This document shows positions 10,801 to 20,330 of a DNA stretch of 64,000 bases, in pieces; position 1 is the first letter of the stretch, and the number at the start of each line of letters is the position of its first letter. A model generated the notes under the pieces. It was given only the letters and a program-made list of their open reading frames with translations. It searched no databases and was not told where the DNA came from. The position numbers were made by a program, and so were the translations under genes. This stretch comes from Rutpela maculata (lineage: Eukaryota; Arthropoda; Insecta; Coleoptera; Cerambycidae): assembly GCA_936432065.2 (NCBI GenBank), contig OW386292.2, positions 101,203,829-101,267,828 of the forward strand. The letters are read 5' to 3'.

Positions 10801-11643
10801 ATGGTTTTCTCTGAAGAAGACGATAAATTTATACTCGAGGCTTATTTCCGAAGTGGTCAACGAGATGAAAATGGTTGGAATTATTCGGTTCGCTCAACCT
10901 TTTTACAGTTTCAAGAAGAGTTCCCAAATCATGAAGAAATAAACTATGATATTTTTTCACAGCATGCACGACGTTTGGTCACAAGATTCCGAAATACAGG
11001 TAGTGTTTGCAAGGGTAAATCACCGGGGAGAAAGACAGTTTTGACAGAAGAAGCTGTGGAAGATGTTCATGAACGTTTAGTTGCTAGTCCAACTAAACCT
11101 TTACGTCAGCTTGCTGCTCAGACAGGTAAATGGGTATACTTATGAGACACAGATTCCAATAACTAAAAAAAAAAAACTACATTTTTAGGAATGTCATATG
11201 GTTCTGTACATAAAGCAGTAAAAAAGTTGCATTTGCATCCATATAAAGTTATTGTAGTGCAAGAATTATTATCCCCCCGATTTTGAGAAACGAGTGAACT
11301 ACTGTCGTTGGTTTAACAATAATTTAAATAATGACGACCTTCTGGATGAAACTTTTTTTACTGGTGAAGCATGGTTTCATTTAACTGGTTATATAAATTC
11401 ACAGAATTATCGAACTTGATCTACAGAGAATCCTTAAGTTTTCAGAGAAACAAGTTTACATCCGTCATTAAAAATTCTATTTATGTAAATCGTTTACACA
11501 CACTTGAAGAGTTAAAAGGTGCAATTGCTGATAAAATTAGAAGTATTACAGTAAATGAATAACATAATGTTTTTGAAAATTTAAAAAATCGAGTAGATAA
11601 ATGTATAAATCAAGAAGGCAGACATTTTGAGCATTTGTTGTAG
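10801..11643 (+). pseudogene. Tc1/mariner-type transposase with DUF4817-like N-terminal HTH, copy 1
   Basis: The ATG at 10801 starts EEDDKFILEAYFRSG and YDIFSQHARRLV, the N-terminal DNA-binding fold usual in this arthropod IS630/Tc1/mariner group. It ends in TGSVCKGKSPGRK and LRQLAAQTG. A short intron fits at about 11127-11189 (GGTAAAT…TTTTTAGG). The next exon gives SYGSVHKAVKKLHLHPYKV and FEKRVNYCRWFN. The first DDE motif reads FFTGEAWFHLTG, so the usual Asp is Gly. Sequence for the second Asp is deleted; after about 11470 only the C-terminus (NRLHTLEELKGAI, HFEHLL) remains. Non-functional. Confidence 0.75.
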
Positions 11644-12344
11644 AAATATTTTCATTTTATTTATTTTAGTTTAGGAAAATCATATTTATTTTTCTTCTGT
11701 TACCTCTTTAGAGTTATTTTATTGTTTAAGTTTATGTATTTCTTTATTATTCACTTATTAAATAAGGTTTTTGCTTTGAAACTTCGTTTTCCTCAAAAAA
11801 ATCGAATGGGGTGCTCAGTTCACGACTGGCAACTCCGTTTCTACAGGAAGCCCTTACTAAAATATAATAAATTATGTAAATTTTGTACATAAAAAATAAA
11901 GAAAATATAATTTTGTTGATGGGTACCTATTTTATTAAAAAAAAAAATCATTATGAAAGAAAACCAAAAGAGTTTACTCACAAAAAATTCTTTACTTTGC
12001 TACTGGTTTCGTGGATATAATTTTGCTTCACATCCTCGGGCAACAAGAATTTTTCAATAAAATTGACAAGGTTTGTCAACAAATACATTGTACAACATAG
12101 TATAATTGGAAATTTGTAGTCTACTTATGTAAAATATACAATACTTAATAAAGGACTATAATAGTATTTTAAACAAGTTTCGAAAACCAATATTTTCACA
12201 CGACTGAGACAGTTTGGTGGAAAGAGCCGAAGGTGAGTTTCACAAGTCGAATGAGTGTGAAAAATGTTTTCAAATGTGTTGTTCATAATATTTTTTTCTA
12301 CCACTGCACATTCACGAAGTAAAAAAAATCAATTTTTTTTTTTG
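11644..12344. other. No supported gene
   Basis: Contains the probable 3' flank of the mariner copy and AT-rich unique sequence. The stretch at 12180-12270 has an imperfect inverted repeat around ttttcacacgact … agtgtgaaaaa. Confidence 0.4.
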
Positions 12345-12560
12345 CTTAAATAGGTTTAAAATGCCGTGAAACGTCGAGAAAATAAATTAAGCAATAAAAA
12401 AAGTATTTGTCTGTCTGTAACTTTTTTGTTGGCACGATTACTCGGAAACGGTTAGACATATTGACTTGAAATTCGGTACACGTATGTGGTACAACGTGAA
12501 CTGGAACTGGATTATATTTTGATGTCATTTCATTGGCGGGTTGGGGTGGTACAAGAGGTA
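12345..12560. repeat. Shared repeat with tctgtctgtctgt block, copy 1 (upstream of Transib B)
   Basis: The sequence tgtctgtctgtaac … ttggcacgattactcggaaacgg … ttgacttgaaattcggtaca … gggttgggg is repeated with divergence at about 19740-19960 and in part at 34573-34680. Two of the three copies lie a few hundred bases upstream of Transib coding remnants on the same strand, so it may be the 5' non-coding part of that Transib family. Confidence 0.55.
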
Positions 12561-12778
12561 AATAGGTGTAAATAAGTAAATCAAGCTAGTAAGAGTAGTA
12601 CATAAACTTAGAATTTAGTGTTTGTTAAAAAAAAATCGGGAAATTTTTTTTACTAAAACGAATGAGAAATCTGGATGTGGAAGTAGTGATTCCTTAGGCA
12701 GCAGTTTTATTTTTTTTTCTTTCTACAGGAAGTGGCTCAACTGACCTTTTTCTATCGAGAAGATATCTTTTCGACAAA

Positions 12779-13403
12779 ATGAGAGAGTGCGGTGATTCAA
12801 ATTTAGGTAAACAAATCGCTTACTTGAAGAAATTCATCGAAACTCACACAAAGTGCCCAGAACACGAAGTTCGCAATCTGCACAAGCGAATTTATAATTT
12901 TGTGTGCGATTTTAAAATAAGATGGAAGAAAGTTAATAGGAACACCCAACGATTTCTTGATAACAATCAAGCTTGGTTAGACGCGTCTCTAAGTTTTCCG
13001 AACTACATCGGTGTTAAGTTACTCAAATGTTGGAAGACCTAAAACAAGCTTTGCTACTGTTACAGAGAGAACAAAACGGCAAAAGACACAAAAGTTGCGG
13101 TCTACACATTCGACTGGGGAGTTATGTTATGCAGCTCAAATGAGTTTGCGATCTTCGCACAAACCTGAAACATTCAAAATACTCCAAGATATAACTCAAA
13201 ATTCCCCGAAACGAGCAGCCCGCTACAGAACCGCTTATAAGAAATGGACCACTTTTGAAAGAACGCAGTTGCCATTAGAAGAAGCCTTATCAATGATTGT
13301 GGAAGCCAAACTCACACGACATCAATACAATATAATAAGATCAAAAGACAAGTCGTCACCTCAATATTACAAGGTTGTATGTAACATATTTGAGAATTTT
13401 TAA
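12779..13403 (+). pseudogene. Transib (RAG1-related) transposase, N-terminal part, copy B
   Basis: The ATG at 12779 follows a splice-acceptor-like CTACAG. The frame gives a basic helix-rich region (NLHKRIYNFVCDFKIRWKK, RFLDNNQAWLD). Near 13015 a shift leads to VGRPKTSFATVTERTKRQKT, a GRP-type DNA-binding hook of the kind used by RAG1 and Transib for end recognition. Then follow SHKPETFKILQDIT and EEALSMIVEAKLTRHQYNIIRS, which align block by block with copy C at 20345-20560. The catalytic core that should follow is deleted; the C-terminus resumes near 13840. Confidence 0.65.
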
Positions 13404-13839
13404 TTAGTAATAATGCAAAGTTGTATGTGGCGTGGCGAATCTTTTGCGACTTTTTAATAGATGGCAGCACATCTGTACCTAATTTTATACTTTATAAAAC
13501 AAAGGTGCATGTAAAAATATTACACTAGTTGAATAACATAGTTGCATGTTTTAACATACAACTCTGTTTTTTAATATTGCGATATTTTTTAAGTAAGATA
13601 GGTGTATGTTAACTTCCACTGCTCATCAATAATGAATTAAGTTTTTTAAATTCGCTCTCTTATTATATCGTAAAGTACAAAACATCGTATAGTCAGACCA
13701 AATTCATTACCATCAACATAAAGCACGCCATGATTAATAGACCGGGGACCAAAAATTTGGCAAGAAGTTTGCCTGAACCAAAACAAGTTATTAAAATTAA
13801 TACATTGCTAAATCAAAAAGTTAATGCAATCCGTTCAAT

Positions 13840-14256
13840 GTTGGATGCCCACTGTTGAGAAGCAATACTATGACGCCATTATTAAAAAAAAAATGGCGAT
13901 GCCACCTACTGTCCACAAGGTTTTAATTCACCATAGTTGAACATGCTTTGCTTCCTATTGGACAGTTGAGCGAAGAAGCGCAGGAAGCCAGCAACAAGAT
14001 ATTTAAAAAATACAGGGAGGGCTACTCACGAAAATGTTCACGTCAAAAAACGAACGAGGACATAATTCACGGGATTCTAATTTCTTCGGATCCCATAATT
14101 TCATCCATGCAGCAATCCCAAAAGAAGTTTAGTAAACTGGACAACGAGATTCTGCAGCTATTAGAAGCTCCAGATATTAGTACCTGCAACACCTCTGAAG
14201 AACAAGACAGCTCCTCGTCCAGCGATAATGATTCGTCACAGATTTTGATATTTTAA
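13840..14256 (+). pseudogene. Transib transposase, C-terminal part, copy B
   Basis: From about 13896 the frame reads PPTVHKVLIHH, with the two His of the zinc-binding pair (H-x4-H). After a shift it gives LLPIGQLSEEAQEASNKIFKKYRE, containing the region of the third catalytic residue (Glu). It continues SRKCSRQKTNEDIIHGILISSDPIISSM and an acidic Ser-rich tail to the stop at 14254-14256. These blocks are the same as in copy C (21637-22006). The middle (both catalytic Asps and CxxC) is lost, so this is an internally deleted copy. Confidence 0.75.
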
Positions 14257-14504
14257 TATTTTTTTTTAGCAAATAAGTTAATACCATGTTTGCATAGTAT
14301 TACTCTTTCTGAAGAATATATACAATATGAACTGATGTTTTCTTCTTTATTGCGAATAAATATTTGAACTTCGAGTTGATATTTTTGTCATTTATATTAT
14401 TTCTATTTTTAAATGTATACTGAACAATCACAAATAATTTCTTTTAATATATATAAAAATGTGGTTTTTTATTGTTTTTTTTAAACAATAAAAGCTTATT
14501 AAGC
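14257..14504. other. AT-rich spacer
   Basis: Probable 3' non-coding part of Transib copy B; includes AATAAATA at about 14355. No terminal repeat identified. Confidence 0.35.
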
Positions 14505-14925
14505 TTCTACACGCGTTTCGGCTTATTAGCCTTTTCACAGAAGTACAGATATACTAAATTAGAAATTTGTTACCTACTTATACCCCATTCAAATTATTGG
14601 TGCAAATAAATGGCTATTATAAATATACATTATGCATTAGCATATTTATTTTATAATAATTTAAATTTTTAGGTAGATAATCCCCATCTACTTAAGAATT
14701 TCAATAATATACTTTTATAACACTCTTAGCTAATATACTACTAGTTGTTAGAATTAGTACAAGAGTGTTATAAAAGTATATTGTTTAAATTCTTAAGTAG
14801 ATAATTAGCATAATTTATATATAATAGCCGATTTATTTTCCCAATTGTAATAGGATATAACTAACATAAACTAATTTAGTATTTCTGTACCCTTGAGAAG
14901 AGCCTAATACGCTAAAAGTCTTAAC
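14505..14925. repeat. Inverted-repeat (hairpin) element
   Basis: The outer arms (ggcttattagccttttcacagaagtacagatat near 14519 and its imperfect complement near 14881-14920) enclose inner arms that match better. These are ctacttaagaatttcaataatatacttttataacactctt at about 14690-14732 and its complement at about 14762-14805. The whole 0.4-kb unit can fold on itself and resembles a MITE or the end of a Penelope-like element. Confidence 0.6.
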
Positions 14926-15060
14926 AAAATTGTTTTGAAATTGAAAAAGGTAATTTCGAAATTTTAAATGCACATTTTTCTATATATTTAAAACAGTGAA
15001 TAGTGTTTTACAATCAGCCAATCACAGAATCGATTCAATAAATTAAAGTTTATTGTTTAA

Positions 15061-15225
15061 TTAATCAAATGTAAATAAAAATGAATAAAAATAATTTCTG
15101 CCAACTTTTGATGTAATTGGCCCCACTGTGCGCTCCTTCATCCATACTGCCCTTTTTCTCTTATTATTTTTACTTTGAATAGCAATAGCTAATGAAGCAT
15201 TGCACAACAATTCGTCTTCGTCCAT
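15061..15225 (-). pseudogene. Possible PIF/Harbinger transposase N-terminus
   Basis: On the minus strand an ATG at 15225 begins MDEDELLCNASLAIAIQSKN followed by KRKRAVWMKE. An acidic start, an Ala/Leu-rich helix and a KRKR-x-W-x-K/R step are usual at the start of insect HARBI1-like transposases. Only the first 50 or so residues are present and the similarity to VxPfL-type continuation is lost after WMKE. It is the reverse orientation to the Harbinger gene at 2845. Confidence 0.35.
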
Positions 15226-15317
15226 TGCACTTGATTTGATAACGTCGGTCGTAGTCCAAGACCAAACTGAAGTAACTGACAAGCGACATCTCTATAGTGT
15301 GTGGGCATACGGTCTGT

Positions 15318-15343
15318 CAGTTAAAACGGATCCGTTTCAACTG
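15318..15343. repeat. 26-bp palindrome centred on GGATCC
   Basis: CAGTTAAAAC-GGATCC-GTTTCAACTG is an inverted repeat with one mismatch. It lies between the Harbinger-like fragment and the ORF at 15349. It may be joined terminal repeats or a target for a palindrome-preferring element. Confidence 0.6.
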
Positions 15344-15348
15344 TTACG

Positions 15349-15690
15349 ATGCCACTGAAGGCCAAACTGATAGTCTGTGGGGCCCTTAAGGTTAGTCCGA
15401 GAGACCGTAGCTTGAACAGTACGGCAGACTGTAGCATGCACAGCGCGGCAGATATGGACATAGACCAGAATGTTCCGGGACCATCGAATGATTCGCTAAT
15501 TATTCACGTTGATACTGACTTACCTGTGGAATCTTCAGTTCTTCTTGAAAATATTTTGAAGGTTTTAGGTGACGATTCTAGCAAGACTAAAACAATTCGG
15601 TACACTCTACATGAGGTCTCTAGATTGTCTCATTTGTTGAAGCATGGCTTAGATAAAGGAGAATCCGACGATCTCTTTGCTCATCAATAA
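15349..15690 (+). CDS. Hypothetical ORF, 113 codons, unassigned
   Basis: An uninterrupted frame from the ATG at 15349 to a TAA at 15688-15690. Later residues (about 55-110) read SVLLENILKVLGDD…LHEVSRLSHLLKHGLDKGESDDLF and look like helical protein, resembling gag-like or transposon accessory segments from memory only. It is directly followed by the piggyBac remnant starting about 15800 in the same orientation but shares no piggyBac motif. It may be the exon of an otherwise lost gene. Confidence 0.3.
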   Translation: MPLKAKLIVCGALKVSPRDRSLNSTADCSMHSAADMDIDQNVPGPSNDSLIIHVDTDLPVESSVLLENILKVLGDDSSKTKTIRYTLHEVSRLSHLLKHGLDKGESDDLFAHQ

Positions 15691-15799
15691 ATTTCGTTTT
15701 CGATCCCTGCAAGCATTAATTTAATTTTAACCGAAACCCTAACCGAAAACCGCACCGTAATTACGATTTTTTCCTAACCAAAACCGGAAGTGAAGTGAA

Positions 15800-16339
15800 T
15801 GGAAATGAAATGTAGGATAAAGTGGACGAAAATGAAATGTGGACAGATATTCAAGAAAGGAAAGCAGATTTCGAATTTTAAGGACAATCAGCGTCTACAA
15901 CAAATGTCGACTTAGCAGAGATCAGAGAACCCATAGATGCATATAAGTTATTCGTCTCAGATGAAATTTTCCGCCTGATAGCTTTCGAAACAAATAGATA
16001 CGCAAATCAGTCACGGAAGAATTCAGGAAATAATATATAGACGGATACAGATGTGGAGCTAAAATATTTTTTGCCATAATAATAACTATGGGGTTAGTAC
16101 CTTTACCAGCTCTACATCTTTATTGGTCAAAGGACGACATACTTGCCAACAAATCTGTCTCGTCGATCATGCCTCGTGATCGTTTTTTGATGATTTTGAA
16201 GTATTTACATTTTGCAGACAATAGTTTCATGGACAATAATCGACTATACAAAATTCACCCGCTTATTAATATGTTGTCAACCAGATTCAAAGACGCTCTT
16301 ATGCCAGGAAAGGAAATTGTGGTTGACGAGAGTATGATC
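15800..16339 (+). pseudogene. piggyBac transposase, third lineage, N-terminal part
   Basis: Decayed frames give EIREPIDAYKLFVSDEIFRLIAFETNRYANQ (15920-16020) and, after stops, an open stretch 16082-16339. That stretch reads LPALHLYWSKDDI, MPRDRFLMILKYLHFADNS and GKEIVVDESMI. The last motif holds the first catalytic Asp of piggyBac transposases. The frame is cut directly after ESMI by the hAT-like element whose target duplication starts at 16332. It resumes at 17363 with PFRGR, as expected for this family (DESMIPFRGR). Confidence 0.8.
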
Positions 16340-16971
16340 TAGGGTTTGGGTCCCGGGACGTCTCGTGTCTCGAAGTCCCGGGACTTTTCCCAAATTTAAT
16401 TTTCTCGTGTCCCAGGACTTTCGGGTCGAGACGTAATAATTTTATTTACAAAAGGTCATAGTAAGCTTCATTATCTCAGGCTTCCAGCACTCTGTCACTG
16501 AGGGCGCCATCTATTAGTTTAACGAGTAATTACTAGATACTCGTATGTACATAACTTACTATACACAATAAAACCGACATCTGTTGAAAACAAGAGAGTG
16601 TTCTCTTTCCGGGGACATTATTACAAAAATCAGAAAGAGATTGTCGGACAAAGTTGTTAATGCACTAATTTTTTTTAAAAGAATGTTATTAAATTAGGAA
16701 AAAAGATTAATTGATAGAACTAGTGCGACGATCGCGGCGAAACGCGACCGCCTAGTAAAGTTACATTGTTTTGAGCCTTTCGACTCTCGGAACTCTAAGA
16801 GACATCGTTGCCACCTTCGACTAGAAAGGATACGGCCTTAGAAGCGTTCAGACATAATCCTACGGATGGTAGCTTCACACCACCGCCCGCTCGAGCGAGT
16901 GCGTGAACCAAATGTCCGAACCTGCGGTTCCTCTCGTACTAAGCAGGATTACTATCGCAACGACGAGTCAT

Positions 16972-17002
<31 letters not shown>

Positions 17003-17354
17003 CGACGGTCTAAACCCAGCTCACATTTCCCATTAGCGGGATATTATTTATATGACTAATGGCTAGAGACTAAATGATGATTATTGATGATTAGTATAAT
17101 TAATTTACTAAGTCTGTTCTATGTTTTATAATCATAACATTTTATTACCAAAACATGAATCTGTGTATGAGAATTAAACATACGAATTGTTTAAACTTCA
17201 ATTAACGTTAGAAATGAGAATTTGATTTTATGTTCAATAAATGTTGATTTTTACTAAAATGGCCAAATGGCCAAAAATGAACTCGATTCTAACTTTATTT
17301 TGAAAAGTCTCGTAGTCCTGGGACTTTGAGAATATCGAGACTTCCCAAACCCTA
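16340..17354. mobile_element. Non-autonomous hAT-like element with 8-bp TSD
   Basis: The 1,015-bp element has perfect 11-bp terminal inverted repeats TAGGGTTTGGG / CCCAAACCCTA and is flanked by the direct repeat GTATGATC (16332-16339 and 17355-17362). An 8-bp duplication with TAGGG tips is characteristic of hAT. Subterminal inverted segments contain repeated tcccgggact / agtcctggga motifs. No transposase is present. It carries an antisense 28S rRNA fragment in the middle. It interrupts the piggyBac gene at its first catalytic motif. Confidence 0.85.
16723..17040 (-). rRNA. 28S rRNA 3'-end fragment inside the hAT-like element
   Basis: Read on the minus strand, the sequence runs CCCGCTAATGGGAAATGTGAGC then TGGGTTTAGACC, ACTGATGACTCGTCGTTGCG, AGTACGAGAGGAACCGCAGG, GGCGGTGGTGTGAAGCTACC, CTAGTCGAAGGTGGCAACGA, and ends near GTTTCGCCGCGATCGTCGCAC. 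These are the universally conserved last 300 or so bases of eukaryotic large-subunit rRNA, including sequence next to the sarcin-ricin region. It is a fragment, not a functional gene; there is a small internal duplication (cgacg) near 17010. The boundaries are sharp on both sides. Confidence 0.9.
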
Positions 17355-18310
17355 GTATGATCCCATTTAGAGGAAGATAATATTTCGCCAGTATTTATCT
17401 AATAAGACACATAAATACGGCGTGAAAATTTATGAACTGTGCACATTAGAGGGTTATACATATAGTTTTATAATTTACACTGGTAAAGGTACTACCCCAC
17501 TACTATTCCACACACTGAGTTTATTGTGTATAAACTTCTGGAAGGTCTTGATAACCGTAAAGATAGAATATTATACGCAGACAATTTTTACTCTACTTTA
17601 CCACTAGTGAAAACACTGTACAAAAGAAACATGATGTATTGTGATACACTGCGTTCCAATAGGAATACCCAAATCATTTTCCAAAAATCTCAAAAAGCAT
17701 GAGGTTTATGGGCAAGAATGTCACACGATTAGAGTAATTATGTGGAAGGACAAAAGGCCCGTTATGATGAGAACTTCAAATCCTCTTCATACCGATAAGC
17801 TTGTCGAAACGGGAAAGAAGAACAAAAACAAGGCTGCAGTAAAAAAGCCTGGTGCCGTGTTAGATTACAACAACGTCAAAAAAGGAGTGGATCTTAGTGA
17901 CCAAATGTCCTCGTACTTTACTGTCTTAAGAAAAACAATGAAATGGTATAGGAAGGTAGCCTTTGAGCTTTTATTTAGTACATCTGTTGTCAATGCCTGG
18001 GTTATATACAAAAGAGTTACAAATAATAAAATTTCAACGTTGGAGTTCAGAAGAGCTTTGGCAACTTCATTATGTGCGAGAAAAAATGCCAAGGAGAAGG
18101 GACCCAAGAAATCTGTACATATTCTTGTCAAGCCAAGGTCCAGGCCGTAAACCACGGAAGAAATGCGTAGGTTGTTACGTAGGAAGCTGCGAGCAACTTT
18201 ATCAAGCATTGAAGCCGACAGGAAAACCAGAAAAGTGATCAGTCTTTGTGGTCAATGTGATGGAAACCCTGGTTATTGCTTGGACTGTTTAATGAAGCCC
18301 ATAATTGATA
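17355..18310 (+). pseudogene. piggyBac transposase, third lineage, C-terminal part
   Basis: It resumes with PFRGR at 17363. After one shift it gives RQYLSNKTHKYGVKIYELC, EGYTYSFIIYTGKG, then LYADNFYSTLPLVKTLYKR (second catalytic Asp, about 17560-17630). The open frame 17641-18150 contains DYNNVKKGVDLSDQMSSYFTVLRKTMKWYRK (third Asp region), SVVNAWVIYK and LEFRRALATSL. Shifted frames to about 18300 add the zinc tail RKKCVGCY…KLRATLSS…CGQC…YCLDC. At least three frameshifts separate these blocks, so the gene is dead even without the hAT insertion. Confidence 0.8.
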
Positions 18311-19033
18311 CTTTTCTATTCATAAGTCTATTTTTTTTTTACTTTTTTCCATATTAAATGTATCATTTAAACGTTAAATATACAGGGGTTACTGGTAATT
18401 CGATACATTCCTTTGGAGCTGTGATAGGACATGACCTAAGGAGTAAATTCAACCCGAATATGCATTATCCAAAACGAAATAGTTTTTGAGATATTTCAAT
18501 TTTTTCTTTTTTCTCAAAAAAGTATATCTTTGTCTTAAAATTTATTTTTCAAAAAATCTACTTAACATCTTTTTGATTTTTTAAACGGATTACTCGTCCA
18601 GCACTATGGTCATCCACTTTGAATGAACAAATATCCGGAAATATTTCAATTACGTGAAAATTTCAAATAAAAATTAAAAAAATTTTTTTTCTTTAAATAA
18701 GCTACGAATTTTACCTTTAAGGTTTTTCACAAAATTATCTACGTAACATGCGTACAAATTGTTTTAAAAACTTCCTTATTTCAACAGCTATCTAACAAGA
18801 TACAAATGTTCAACGTACCCTAATAGTCCTAATAAATAATTAATAGAAATGATGCAGGTGACATAATTTATTTAATTGCTGCCGACCCTTTTGTTAAAAA
18901 TCGTGCTTCATTTCAATCAGTTAGTAATTGACTTGTTTGCTTCTGCATCAGTGTCATTAATTGTACCGTATTCCTTAAGTTAGTTGTTGAAAATTTTGGT
19001 TTTGGTCTTTGCTGTTATTTTGTTTTAAGTATC
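18311..19033. other. 5' non-coding part of mariner copy 2
   Basis: From about 18384 (ggggttactggtaattcgatacattcctttgg) the text is A/T-rich with 'gtttttgagatatttcaattttt' phrases that usually open this type of arthropod Tc1/mariner element. The coding region begins at 19034. The matching 3' terminal repeat was not found. Confidence 0.35.
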
Positions 19034-19623
19034 ATGGCCGCGTATACCAACGCAGAATATGCTGATATCTTGTTTACATATGGATATTGTAATGGAAACG
19101 CTGCTGAAGCTCGTCGAGAATATGAACTTTGGTTCCCTAACCGTCGCTTACCAAATGCACGTGTATTCAGTACTACATATCGAAATGTGTCTCCGTGAAA
19201 AGTAGACTAGGTGACTCCGGTGCTCCTCCCATTTACCGACCAGACAATGAGGAAGAAATATTGAGACTTGCTATTTCATCTAATAAAGTTGCAAGACTAA
19301 CAGGCGCGTCGCAATGGAAAATTTGGTCTACGATACGCAGAGTTGAATGCCATCCTTACCACTATACCCCTGTCCAAGGCTTGGAGGAAGGTGATTTTGG
19401 AAGGAGAGTGGAATTCTGCCGCTTTATAAAAAATTCTGATGCAGAAAATGCAAAATTTCTAACAAGCATTTTGTGGACAGACGAGTCAAAATTTAATCGC
19501 GAGGGTATAACAAATTTCCACAACCTGCATTATTGGGCCGAAGAAAATCCCCATTTAAAACAAAGGAAACTAGCTTCCAAAGGAAGTTTTCCGTTAATGT
19601 GTGGATGGGAGTTTATTCAATAA
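19034..19623 (+). pseudogene. Tc1/mariner-type transposase with DUF4817-like N-terminus, copy 2
   Basis: The ATG at 19034 starts MAAYTNAEYADILFTYGYCN and EARREYELWFPNRRLPNARV, the N-terminal HTH of this family. A shift near 19195 leads to the 142-codon frame with GDSGAPPIYRPDNEEEILR, HPYHYTPVQGLEEGDFGRRVEFCRF and the first catalytic motif ILWTDESKFNREGITN with Asp present. It stops after LMCGWEFIQ at 19621-19623, before the second Asp. It differs from copy 1 at 10801, so two subfamilies are present. Only one frameshift is visible in the retained part. Confidence 0.75.
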
Positions 19624-19739
19624 GACGTGTTGAAAATGAGGAAAAATGCTTTATGTTATTTATTACTTCCACGTCCAGTGAAAGTATAGTAACGCAAACA
19701 AATTTTTAAAATTTTTTATTGTTGAAATAGAATGAAATG

Positions 19740-19960
19740 AAACGCCGAGATTTTAAATTTGAGAGAAACAAAAAATTCCGTCTGTCTGTCGGTCTGTCTG
19801 TAACATTTTTTGTGCGCACGTTTACTCCGGAACCGCTTATAATATTGACTCGAAATGTGGTACACTTATGTATTATGACGAGATCTGGAACTAGATTATG
19901 TTTTGATCTAATTCCGTTGAAGGGTTGGGGGGTAAATAGGGTAAATAAGGGTAAATAGGC
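19740..19960. repeat. Shared repeat with tctgtctgtcggtctgtctgt block, copy 2 (upstream of Transib C)
   Basis: Diverged copy of 12345-12560: the same order of ctgtctgt block, cgcacgtttactccggaacc, ttgactcgaaatgtggtacac, gggttgggg and gtaaatagg. It lies about 400 bp upstream of Transib copy C, as copy 1 lies upstream of Transib copy B. Confidence 0.6.
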
Positions 19961-20009
19961 AAAGTAAGCATGTAAGACTCCATAAAATTGCGATCAAAGG
20001 GCATGTACG

Positions 20010-20330
20010 AAAAGTAAGGGTCCAAAATTTTTTTTTGGCAAAACACCCCCACTATCATCTCCATTACCACCCTCACACTATTATGACAGGAGGTAAAAAA
20101 TAAAAATGTGATTTAGTATATATACAAGAACGAAACGCTCAAAAAATGTTTTTGATATTAACTACCTCTTCTACCACCCCCACATTACAATGATAGGAGT
20201 GGTAATAAAAGGGAGTAAAAATTAAATTTGGATTTAGAGTGTATACGAGAACCAAGGGCCTCCAAATTTTTTGTGGCATTAGCCCACCTCTCTGCCACCA
20301 TTGCCACCCCAATATAAAAATTAAATTGGG
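20010..20330. repeat. Three degenerate units of roughly 110-120 bp
   Basis: Each unit has a run caaaatttttttt-ggcat/caaaa, a ccaccccc block, an acaatgataggag step and aaaaattaaatttggatttag … gtatacgagaac. The units start near 20020, 20136 and 20255. They fill the space between the shared repeat and Transib copy C. Confidence 0.5.

Noticed and set aside
17865..18209. Minus-strand ORF of 114 codons
   Set aside because: It overlaps the piggyBac C-terminal frame, which has clear family motifs; no motif on this strand.
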